From: an uncultured Eubacteriales bacterium
Lineage (GTDB): Bacteria > Bacillota > Clostridia > Oscillospirales > Acutalibacteraceae
Assembly (NCBI GenBank): GCA_934552855.1
Contig: CAKTEU010000009.1
Span: 1-64,000 of the forward strand
Direction: 5' to 3'
DNA length: 64,000 nt
The notes below the pieces were generated by a model. That model was not told the DNA's origin. It saw nothing but the letters and a program-made list of their open reading frames with translations, and searched no databases. How positions within the stretch are numbered: the first letter of the stretch is position 1; each line of letters begins with the position of its first letter. A program made the translations under genes and the position numbers. Positions 23,986 through 31,549 of the stretch are shown here, one piece after another.

Positions 23986-26433
23986 ATGAAGCATCAGGAA
24001 ATTATTGATAAGCTGACCCTTGAAGAAAAAGCAAGCTTGTGTTCCGGAAAAGATTTCTGGCATATGAAAGGCATCGAACGCCTTGACATTCCCTCAATCA
24101 TGCTCACCGACGGCCCTCACGGTTTGAGAAAAAAAGACGAAAATAACGGAGGACCGAGCCTTGATAACTCCGTTCCGGCAACGTGCTTTCCGCCGGCGGT
24201 AACAACGGCCGCTTCGTGGGATCCCTCGCTCCTTTATAAAATGGGTGAAGCTTTGGGTGAAGAATGCCTTGCGGAAAAAGTCAGCGTTCTTCTCGGCCCC
24301 GGCGTAAACATGAAACGTTCACCCCTTTGCGGAAGAAACTTTGAATATTTTTCGGAAGATCCGCTCCTTGCCGGCGAGGTTGCCGCAGGTTTCATTAACG
24401 GCGTTCAGTCAAAGGGAATCGGTACTTCACTCAAGCATTTTGCAACCAACAACCAGGAAATGCGCCGTATGTCCGTTGACAGCGTTGTTGACGAACGTGC
24501 GCTTCGCGAAATTTATCTCACCGCTTTTGAAATTGCTGTCAAAAAGGCTCAGCCGTGGACGGTTATGAACGCATATAACAAACTCAACGGAATTTACTGC
24601 TCCGACAACGAAGAACTTCAGCAAAAGATTCTTCGTGACGAATGGGGCTTTGAAGGTGTTGTTGTTACCGACTGGGGTGCAGCAAACGACCGTGTTCAGG
24701 GACTTATTGCCGGAAACGACCTTGAAATGCCCACCTCCGGCGGATATAACGACAAAAAAATTGCCGACGCAGTCCGCAAAGGTCAGCTTTCGGTTGATAT
24801 GCTTGACAAGCGTGTTGACGCACTCCTTGACCTTATCTTTAAGTCGGAAAAGAGTCTCGGTTGCTATACATACGACAAAAAGGCTCACCATGAACTTGCC
24901 CATGAGGTTGCCGCACAGTCAATGGTACTTCTCAAAAACAACGACAACATTCTTCCGCTTAAAAAGGGACAGAAAGTTGCCGTAATCGGTGAACTTGCAA
25001 GATCTCCCCGCTATCAGGGTGCAGGTTCTTCGCAGATTAATCCGACCGAGCTTTCGGACGCTTTCTCCGAGCTTATCAAAGCCGGTTTCCAGCCGCTTTA
25101 TTCCCCCGGTTACAACAAAAAGAGCAAGTCAATTTCGCAGCTTCTTATCAACGATGCGTGCGACCTTGCAAAAAAGAGCGACGTTGTTCTTCTCTTCATC
25201 GGTCTCACCGAAGATTATGAAGCTGAGGGCTATGACAGAACAACGCTTGAACTTCCCGCCGCTCACAACCGCCTTGCAGAAGAAATCTGCGAAGTTTGCG
25301 ACAACGTTGTTGTTGTACTCTCCGGCGGTTCGCCCGTAACAATGCCGTGGCTTTCAAAGGTCAAGGGTGTTCTCAACGGATATCTCGGCGGCCAGGCAGG
25401 AGGTGCAGCAATTGCCGATATTCTTTCCGGCAAGCAGAATCCCTGCGGAAAACTTGCCGAAACCTATCCGCTTTCACTCGGCGATATCCAGTGCGTCAAC
25501 TATTATCCCGGCACCGTTATGACCACCGAATACAGAGACAGCGTTTATATCGGCTACAGATACTATGACACGGTGAAGAAAGACGTTCTTTTCCCGTTCG
25601 GCTTCGGTCTTTCATACACCGAATTTAAGTATTCCGGCCTTAAACTTTCAAAGAAAAAGATTAAGGACGACGAAACGCTCACCATTTCGTTCAAGGTTAA
25701 AAACGTCGGTTCGGTTGCGGGTGCAGAAATTTCTCAGGTTTATGTTTCGGACTGCGAAAGCACAATCTATCGCCCGGCGAAAGAGCTTAAAGGCTTTGCA
25801 AAAACCTTCCTTGAACCCGGTGAGGAAAAAACCGTTACCGTTGAACTTTCAAAGCGTGCGTTTGCATATTACAATGTTAACATTCACGATTGGCACGTTG
25901 AAAGCGGCGATTTTGACATTCTTGTCGGTGCATCAAGCCGTGACATAAAGCTTGAAGGCAAAGTGAGCGTTCAGTCAACCGCAAAGGACGTTACCGTTCC
26001 CGATTACAAAGCCGTTGCTCCGGAGTATTACACCGGCGAGGTTCAAAAGGTATCCGACGAAGCCTTTACCGCCGTTCTCGGCCACGAAATTCCGCCGTGT
26101 GAAAGAGGAAACGAACCGTTCACGCTCCTCGATTCGCTTGAACGCACAAAGGGTTCAAAATGGGGCAAAATCATCAACACTGTGATTGACAAAGCACTCA
26201 ACGCCGTTTTCAAGGAGAGTAACTCAACCGTTGACATGGTTAAGGCGATGGCACTTCAGATTCCTATCAGGAACTTCATCACCATGAGCAGCGGTGTGTT
26301 CACCGAAGAAATGGCACAGGGACTTCTCATGATTCTCAACGACGACCAAAGCACGCTCAAGGGTGCAGGCAAAATCCTTGCCGGTCTCGGTTCGGCAATC
26401 ATGAAGCTTCCGGCGCTCCTCAAAATGGTATAA
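23986..26433 (+). CDS. Glycoside hydrolase family 3 beta-glucosidase, canonical domain order
   Basis: The 815-residue enzyme has a GH3 N-terminal barrel (LTDGPHGLRKK, CGRNFEYFSEDPLLAGE, SLKHFATNNQE, catalytic D229 in VVTDWGA). The GH3 C-terminal domain follows (MVLLKNNDNILPLKKGQKVAVIGE, GLTEDYEAEGYDR, FPFGFGLSYTEF), then a fibronectin-III-like domain (about 580-670). An extra C-terminal stretch of about 100 residues is rich in Met and Lys and is not recognised. There is no signal peptide, so it acts on imported oligosaccharides such as cellobiose. GGAGG precedes the ATG at 23986; the in-frame start at 23965 lacks a site. Confidence 0.93.
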   Translation: MKHQEIIDKLTLEEKASLCSGKDFWHMKGIERLDIPSIMLTDGPHGLRKKDENNGGPSLDNSVPATCFPPAVTTAASWDPSLLYKMGEALGEECLAEKVSVLLGPGVNMKRSPLCGRNFEYFSEDPLLAGEVAAGFINGVQSKGIGTSLKHFATNNQEMRRMSVDSVVDERALREIYLTAFEIAVKKAQPWTVMNAYNKLNGIYCSDNEELQQKILRDEWGFEGVVVTDWGAANDRVQGLIAGNDLEMPTSGGYNDKKIADAVRKGQLSVDMLDKRVDALLDLIFKSEKSLGCYTYDKKAHHELAHEVAAQSMVLLKNNDNILPLKKGQKVAVIGELARSPRYQGAGSSQINPTELSDAFSELIKAGFQPLYSPGYNKKSKSISQLLINDACDLAKKSDVVLLFIGLTEDYEAEGYDRTTLELPAAHNRLAEEICEVCDNVVVVLSGGSPVTMPWLSKVKGVLNGYLGGQAGGAAIADILSGKQNPCGKLAETYPLSLGDIQCVNYYPGTVMTTEYRDSVYIGYRYYDTVKKDVLFPFGFGLSYTEFKYSGLKLSKKKIKDDETLTISFKVKNVGSVAGAEISQVYVSDCESTIYRPAKELKGFAKTFLEPGEEKTVTVELSKRAFAYYNVNIHDWHVESGDFDILVGASSRDIKLEGKVSVQSTAKDVTVPDYKAVAPEYYTGEVQKVSDEAFTAVLGHEIPPCERGNEPFTLLDSLERTKGSKWGKIINTVIDKALNAVFKESNSTVDMVKAMALQIPIRNFITMSSGVFTEEMAQGLLMILNDDQSTLKGAGKILAGLGSAIMKLPALLKMV

Positions 26434-26449
26434 TTCAAGCACACATAAA

Positions 26450-26490
26450 AGCGTTGCCGTAGTTTTCCTGTTGCGGCAACGCTCTTTTTA
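26450..26490 (+). terminator. Terminator of the GH3 gene
   Basis: Arms AGCGTTGCCG and CGGCAACGCT are perfect and followed by CTTTTTA. Confidence 0.85.
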
Positions 26491-26495
26491 TACAG

Positions 26496-26537
26496 AAAAA
26501 TCCCGACAAAGCCGAAAAGGATTTCGCCGGGATTTTT
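26496..26537 (-). terminator. Terminator facing the surface-tail remnant
   Basis: AAAAATCCCG pairs with CGGGATTTTT, with U-runs in both directions. On the minus strand it lies directly after the remnant stop codon at 26544. Confidence 0.7.
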
Positions 26538-26543
26538 TATGGA

Positions 26544-26657
26544 TTAATAGTGCGCCGTGCCACAGGTGCAAAATTGATTGGTCTTGAAAATTTTACAGAA
26601 GAAGCGAATGATCGCCCAAAGGATGCCGCCGCTGTGGCAAATGTGGTTGCAGGTCAT
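26544..26657 (-). pseudogene. Remnant C-terminal tail of a surface protein (Cys/His tail ending HY)
   Basis: The 37 codons read MTCNHICHSGGILWAIIRFF and then CKIFKTNQFCTCGTAHY, stop. This matches the last residues of the BspA-like protein encoded at 54243-57545 (CACHKGG, then a hydrophobic RFFWKLF stretch, then CECGAKHY). The body of the gene is missing: upstream on the same strand the frame runs into the promoter of the 26786 gene. Its own terminator still follows. A functional 37-residue peptide cannot be excluded, but no ribosome binding site is seen. Confidence 0.65.
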
Positions 26658-26692
26658 GATGTAACATCTTCTGAAATTTTTTCTGTTTGACC

Positions 26693-26721
26693 TTGCTAAC
26701 CAATCAAAAGTATGCTATAAT
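26693..26721 (+). promoter_or_regulatory. Promoter of the 26786 lipase-fold gene
   Basis: TTGCTA, 17 bp, TATAAT, about 58 nt before the start codon. Confidence 0.6.
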
Positions 26722-26785
26722 TTTTAAGTTAAATTTTAGGTGCTTTTCGCTTTTTTGAAAAGTATACGGAAAGAAGGAAAAAAAC

Positions 26786-28720
26786 ATGAAGAAGGTATTA
26801 AGCGTTCTTCTCGCTCTTGTGCTTGCGCTTTCATGCGTTTCGGCTGCAGCTGCGGCAGAAGAGGAAGTCACTCCGCTCATCATTGTTCCCGGTTACAGTG
26901 CTTCGGAACTTTATCTTGACTATGGTCTTGAAACCGAAGAACATATCTGGGGCGTTCAGATGAAACCGATCATTGATAAGGTTCTTGAACGTCTCGGCGT
27001 ACTCGGAATCAGTCTCGGCGCACTCGGTGCCGGCGATAAGGAACTGCTCATCAAAACAGTCGGCGATGCTGTTCGTGAGCTTTACGGTGTTCTTGCAAAT
27101 AACGACGACGGAACAAGCAAGTATAACGTTACCGCCGCACTCACCGACCCGGCAACCACAACAACAAAATATTTTGTTGATAAGTACGGTGAAGATTCCG
27201 GTATGCTTCACCTTCCGGAAATCAACTGCCACTTTGCTTCGCAAATCGGCGGCGAAAACATTTTTAACGCACACATCGATTTCAGACAGGGTGCAATCAA
27301 ATGCGCTCAGGATCTTCGTAGATATGTTGAAGCCGTAAAAGAATACACCGGTTCCGACAAAGTCAGCCTTTACGGTCTCAGCCACGGCGGAATGGTTGTC
27401 GGCGTATACCTCAGCCTTTACGGTGATCTCGGCGACACCGAATCCGCAGTAATGTTCCACCCGGCTCTCAGGGGTGCATACTTCCTTAACGATATCATTT
27501 CAAGAAATCTTGACATTGATTTCCACACAGTTGTTGAATATGCGCAGGTTGGCGCATTCAGCGAAACAGAGCTTGAATTTCTCATGGTAATCAGCCGTCT
27601 CGGCCTCATCAACGACCTTGCAAACGCTCTTGTTGATGAAGTGTTTGATGATATCGCCGGCAACTGGGGCAGCATTTGGGACTTCATGCCGCCGGAAGTT
27701 TATGAAAAGTATAAGGATATGTATCTTGACCCCGTTGCAAACGCAAAGATTATTGAAGCCAGCGACAAGATGCATTACGAAATCATGCCGAACTATGCCG
27801 AAGCTTTCAAAAATGCTCAGGCTAACGGTGCTCGTGTTTCGGTAATTTCGGGTACGGGCAGAGCGGTAATCACAGGCGGACAGGTCAACTCCGACGGAAT
27901 TCTTGCCTGCTATTCAACAAGCGGCAGTGTTTGCGCTCCTTTGGGTCAGCGTTTTGCGGACGGTTATAAAAAGACCGGCGGCAACTGCACCGTTTCGGCT
28001 CACAATCACGTTTCGCCCTCAATGGAAGTTGACGCTTCTTATGCATATCTTCCGGAAAACACGTGGTTCGTTGAAGGCCAGCTTCACGGCCAGGTTTGGT
28101 GGGACGATTACACCAAAGAGCTTTGCTCAAAGCTCCTTTTCTCCGATGAAATCGAAGACGTATATTCAAGCGAAAAATTCCCGCAGTTCGAGTATTCGCA
28201 GAACCCGAAGAACGAAATTCATATAAGCTTTGACAACGCACCGGCAGGTTTCCTTTCACAAAACAGCAAGGGCGTTTACATCACAAACCTTTCAAAAGAG
28301 TATTCGCTCAAGGTTATCGGCCTTTCCGCAAAAAGAAGCAAGCTTTATTTTGAAACAATCACTCAGCCGGTAATCAAGGCAGGTGAAACCGTTTATCTTC
28401 CGCTAAAGGGCGAAATTCCGAACCTCAACGCCGCAAAGGATGAACTTACGGTTACCTATCTTCAGCTCGGTTCGGTTTCCGCTCCGGGAACAAGAACGTT
28501 TGACTTCACAATCACCGGAGGAGAGGACGTAAGCTTTGACGCAGCTAATCCTTATTGCGATGCCGACCTTGCCGATCCGTTTGACGAACATATCGGCGGA
28601 AGCACCGTTGATAACATCTTTAAATTCCTCGGAATTAAAGATCTTCTTTCGGGCATTTACAATTGGCTTATGACATATCTCAAGCCGGTTTTTGACCTTG
28701 TCAGAAAAGTTAAAGGTTAA
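26786..28720 (+). CDS. Secreted alpha/beta hydrolase, LCAT/lipase-like
   Basis: The 644-residue protein has a signal peptide (about 1-23, ending AAAAAEE). Mature residues start with the lipase oxyanion strand TPLIIVPGYSASELYLDYG, and the nucleophile elbow is YGLSHGG with S199. A Cys/His-containing segment CTVSAHNHVSPSMEVD probably supplies the catalytic His. A C-terminal beta-rich domain follows, then an amphipathic helix around FKFLGIKDLLSGIYNWLMTY, Lys-rich at the end. Despite low identity it shares this plan (secreted lipase fold plus amphipathic tail, no LPXTG) with the 351-2807 product. The substrate is unknown; an ester or acyl chain at the cell surface is inferred. Confidence 0.78.
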   Translation: MKKVLSVLLALVLALSCVSAAAAAEEEVTPLIIVPGYSASELYLDYGLETEEHIWGVQMKPIIDKVLERLGVLGISLGALGAGDKELLIKTVGDAVRELYGVLANNDDGTSKYNVTAALTDPATTTTKYFVDKYGEDSGMLHLPEINCHFASQIGGENIFNAHIDFRQGAIKCAQDLRRYVEAVKEYTGSDKVSLYGLSHGGMVVGVYLSLYGDLGDTESAVMFHPALRGAYFLNDIISRNLDIDFHTVVEYAQVGAFSETELEFLMVISRLGLINDLANALVDEVFDDIAGNWGSIWDFMPPEVYEKYKDMYLDPVANAKIIEASDKMHYEIMPNYAEAFKNAQANGARVSVISGTGRAVITGGQVNSDGILACYSTSGSVCAPLGQRFADGYKKTGGNCTVSAHNHVSPSMEVDASYAYLPENTWFVEGQLHGQVWWDDYTKELCSKLLFSDEIEDVYSSEKFPQFEYSQNPKNEIHISFDNAPAGFLSQNSKGVYITNLSKEYSLKVIGLSAKRSKLYFETITQPVIKAGETVYLPLKGEIPNLNAAKDELTVTYLQLGSVSAPGTRTFDFTITGGEDVSFDAANPYCDADLADPFDEHIGGSTVDNIFKFLGIKDLLSGIYNWLMTYLKPVFDLVRKVKG

Positions 28721-28746
28721 GCAGCTGCCGATTAACAGAATACAAC

Positions 28747-28974
28747 AAAGGGACTGTCGCATTTAGCGCAGAACAAAGAGTAAAAAGTCAGAATTAAAAA
28801 TATAATTTACGGATGCCGTCAAAAAGAAAGTATACCGTGAATTACAGCTTTATTTTTAAATCCAATAGGAATTATTTTTACTCTTTTAAGCGTTTTTTTA
28901 CCCGCTCGCAGTATCAATATACAGCTTCGGGGTAAAGAAAACGCTTTCTGCATCTAAATCCGACAGCCCCTTTT
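28747..28974. mobile_element. Miniature inverted-repeat element, copy B (inverted)
   Basis: This 228-bp sequence is nearly identical to copy A (20788-21016) in the opposite orientation, with about four substitutions. It sits just after the lipase-fold gene and before the rimP promoter, without disrupting a recognisable gene. With the 29081 promoter it accounts for most of the 28721-29229 gap. Confidence 0.85.
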
Positions 28975-29080
28975 GCTTTCCGAAAACATGAGAATTGAGC
29001 CTTTTTGGGGCAAAATGCTGCACCTATGTTCAATGCCGAAAACCGTTTTATTAAAGTGCAAAAATAAATTCGCAAAAGGC

Positions 29081-29109
29081 TTGATATTTGCTTTTGATTG
29101 TGGTATCAT
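29081..29109 (+). promoter_or_regulatory. Promoter of the rimP-nusA-infB operon
   Basis: TTGATA, 17 bp, TATCAT. The leader holds the hairpin AGAGTGGGC-UUUUGAAGU-CCGCUCU (about 29133-29157), a common feature of leaders before rimP. Confidence 0.7.
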
Positions 29110-29229
29110 ATCTAAGGTAGATTGTTAAACTCAGAGTGGGCTTTTGAAGTCCGCTCTTCTTTATTGCCTTTTCGCCGGAAGAACACAAAAGCAAGTGTTC
29201 CGGCAATTCAACAAAAAGGAGCATTGCAT

Positions 29230-29700
29230 ATGGCAAAAGACTCAAACACCGTTTCTGCGGTGCGCACGATTGCAGAACCGATTGCGCAAAAGCTCGGGCT
29301 TCAAATTTGGGATATTCGTTTCCTTAAAGAAGGCACGGGCTGGTTCCTTCGCATTTTTATTGATAAGGAGGGCGGAGTCGGAATTGACGATTGCGTTGAA
29401 ATGAGCCGTGCACTCAATGACCCTCTTGACGAAGCCGACCTTATTGAACAGGCGTACTGCCTTGAGGTCAGCTCGCCCGGCATTGAACGTGAACTTGTTC
29501 GTGACGAACATTTTCAAAAGTATATCGGAGAAAAAGTCAAACTCAAAACCATTCGTCCCGTTGACGGAAAGCGTGAGTTTTCCGGAACGCTTGAAAGCTA
29601 TGACGACGGTATGATTACCGTTCGCTTTGAGGACGAAAGCGGTCTTTCCGTTAATAAAAAGGAAGTCGCATGGGTTAAGCTTGACGATTTCGATTTTTAA
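29230..29700 (+). CDS. rimP: Ribosome maturation factor RimP
   Basis: The 156-residue protein needed for 30S subunit maturation shows the N-terminal domain (LRIFIDKEGGVGIDDCVEMSRAL, then YCLEVSSPGIERELVRDEHF) and the C-terminal Sm-like domain (KREFSGTLESYDDGMITVRF). AAGGAG lies 8 nt before the ATG at 29230; the frame extends to 29122 without a start signal. First gene of the translation operon. Confidence 0.93.
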   Translation: MAKDSNTVSAVRTIAEPIAQKLGLQIWDIRFLKEGTGWFLRIFIDKEGGVGIDDCVEMSRALNDPLDEADLIEQAYCLEVSSPGIERELVRDEHFQKYIGEKVKLKTIRPVDGKREFSGTLESYDDGMITVRFEDESGLSVNKKEVAWVKLDDFDF

Positions 29701-29741
29701 ATAATATTGTAACACACATCGGAAAGGATTGATTATAAAAA

Positions 29742-30851
29742 ATGAACAAGGATTTTTTTGAAGCGGTAAAGCTTCTTGAAAGCGAAAAAGGAATTTCTGC
29801 CGACTATATCTATGAAAAGATTAAGGCGGCAATCATTTCCGCAACCAAAAATCAGTATGGAAACCGTGACAACGTGGTTTGCGAAATTGACCCCGAAAAG
29901 CAAACAATGAGTGTTTATGTCAACATTGCCGTTGTTGACGAAGTTACCGAGCCCGCTGCGGAAATGACTCTTGAAGAAGCAAGAAATTATGATCCGGGCG
30001 CACAGGTAGGCTCGGTTGTCAGAATTAACCTTGACCCCAAAAAATTCGGCCGCATCGTTGCCCAAACCGCAAAAAGCGTTATCCGTCAGGGCATCAGAGA
30101 AGCCGAAAGAGAACTTGCTTCAAAAGAGTTCCAGAATAGATATCAGGAAGTTGTTACCGCAAAGGTTCAAATGGTTGACCCGGAAACAGGCGACGCAACA
30201 ATTGAAATCGGAAGAGCAAACGCATTCTTCCCGAAAGCCGATCAGCTTCCGAACGACAACCTCAAGCCCGGTCAGCTTATCAAGGTTTATGTTGCTTCAA
30301 TCAAAGAAGAAGGAACAACAAGCTATGCAAGCATTTCAAGAAGACATCCCGGTCTTGTTAAAAGACTTTTTGAAACCGAAGTTCCGGAAATTTATGACGG
30401 CATTGTTGAAATCATGTCAGTTTCAAGAGAAGCAGGCTCAAGAACAAAAATTGCCGTTTCAAGCAAGGACGAAAACGTTGACGCAGTCGGTGCATGCATC
30501 GGTCAAAGAGGTCAGCGTGTCAACAATATTATTGATTCGCTCGGCGGAGAAAAAATCGACATCGTCCGTTACAGCGAAGACCCGGCGGAATACATTGCCG
30601 CATCACTTGCTCCGGCTCAGGTTCTTTCGGTTGATATTGATGAAACCCAGCAGAAGAGTTGTCACGTTGTTGTTCCGGACAGTCAGCTTTCGCTTGCAAT
30701 CGGAAACAAGGGACAAAACGTTCGTCTTGCCGCAAGACTCACCGGCTGGAAGATTGACATCAAACCTTTGAGCGCAGCTTCTCAAAGCGCAAAAGAAGAA
30801 CCGGAAGAACCGGCAAAGGAAGAAGTCGAAAGCGAAGTAACCGCCGATTAA
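29742..30851 (+). CDS. nusA: Transcription termination/antitermination factor NusA
   Basis: The 369-residue NusA has the N-terminal RNA polymerase-binding domain, an S1 domain (from about 135), and two KH domains (CIGQRGQRVNNIIDSLGGEKIDIV; LAIGNKGQNVRLAARLTGWKIDI). It has a short Glu-rich end and no acidic repeats, the normal form in Firmicutes. It acts in pausing, termination and antitermination. Its stop codon lies inside the structured repeat at 30838-30907. Confidence 0.95.
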   Translation: MNKDFFEAVKLLESEKGISADYIYEKIKAAIISATKNQYGNRDNVVCEIDPEKQTMSVYVNIAVVDEVTEPAAEMTLEEARNYDPGAQVGSVVRINLDPKKFGRIVAQTAKSVIRQGIREAERELASKEFQNRYQEVVTAKVQMVDPETGDATIEIGRANAFFPKADQLPNDNLKPGQLIKVYVASIKEEGTTSYASISRRHPGLVKRLFETEVPEIYDGIVEIMSVSREAGSRTKIAVSSKDENVDAVGACIGQRGQRVNNIIDSLGGEKIDIVRYSEDPAEYIAASLAPAQVLSVDIDETQQKSCHVVVPDSQLSLAIGNKGQNVRLAARLTGWKIDIKPLSAASQSAKEEPEEPAKEEVESEVTAD

Positions 30852-30907
30852 CCGATGAGTATAAATCTTGACGGTATATTTGCCGCCTCAATTAATCAGC
30901 GATTGCC
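30838..30907. repeat. GGTTAA/AATTAATC structured repeat, copy a
   Basis: AACCGCCGATTAACCGATGAG at the left and CAATTAATCAGCGATTGCC at the right can pair (CCGCCGATTAA with TTAATCAGCG). It overlaps the nusA stop and fills the nusA-ylxR gap. Related copies lie at 61031-61097 and 62691-62740. Confidence 0.6.
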
Positions 30908-30935
30908 TTAAGAATATATTTTAGGAGTTGAAAAA

Positions 30936-31223
30936 ATGCACACCAAAAAAGTTCCGATGAGAAAATGTCTCGGCTGCGGTGAAATGCTGCCGAAAAAAGA
31001 ACTTGTCAGAGTTGTTAAAACAAAAACGGGCGAAGGCGAGGACGATTATGAAATAAGCCTTGACTTGACCGGAAAAAAGGCCGGCCGCGGAGCGTATGTG
31101 TGCAAAAAAGCTTCCTGCCTTGCTTCGGCAAGAAAGGCAAGAAGAATAGAACGTGCACTTTCTTGTAAAATTCCGGAAGATGTTTTTGACCGCATGGAAA
31201 AGGAGATGGAAGAGAATGAATGA
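30936..31223 (+). CDS. ylxR: YlxR family RNA-binding protein (RnpM)
   Basis: The 95-residue DUF448 protein has the family motif VPMRKCLGCGEMLPKKELVRVV and GRGAYVCKKASCLASARKARRIERAL. YlxR binds RNA and in B. subtilis modulates RNase P (RnpM). A TAGGAG site precedes the ATG. Its end overlaps ylxQ by 8 nt. Confidence 0.92.
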   Translation: MHTKKVPMRKCLGCGEMLPKKELVRVVKTKTGEGEDDYEISLDLTGKKAGRGAYVCKKASCLASARKARRIERALSCKIPEDVFDRMEKEMEENE

Positions 31224-31545
31224 CGAAAAAATTCTTTCTCTTTTCGGCCTTGCAAGAAGAGCCGGAAGACTTGCCCCAGGCCATGACGCCGTGATTGAAA
31301 GCATTGTTAAAAACAAAGCAAAGCTTTGTGTGCTTTGCCTTGACGCTTCCGAAAGGCTTGAAAAGGAAGTCAGACACGCCTGTTCCTATGAAAACAAGAA
31401 CATACCCGTTTTGAAAGCGCAGTTCGATATGAAAAAACTTTCAAAAGCAATCGGCACAAAAGCTGCCGTTATTTCCATAAACGATGAAGGCTTTTCAAAA
31501 AAGCTTTTGTCAATGTTTGAAAACGATACACGGAGAAAGGAATGA
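31216..31545 (+). CDS. ylxQ: L7Ae-like ribosomal protein YlxQ
   Basis: The 109-residue protein of the L7Ae/L30e/S12e family binds kink-turn RNA. The start [24 protein letters not shown] and the [17 protein letters not shown] strand-helix are typical. The start at 31216 overlaps ylxR (ATGAATGA arrangement), indicating translational coupling. It lies at its usual place between ylxR and infB. Confidence 0.92.
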   Translation: MNDEKILSLFGLARRAGRLAPGHDAVIESIVKNKAKLCVLCLDASERLEKEVRHACSYENKNIPVLKAQFDMKKLSKAIGTKAAVISINDEGFSKKLLSMFENDTRRKE

Positions 31546-31549
31546 TTAC

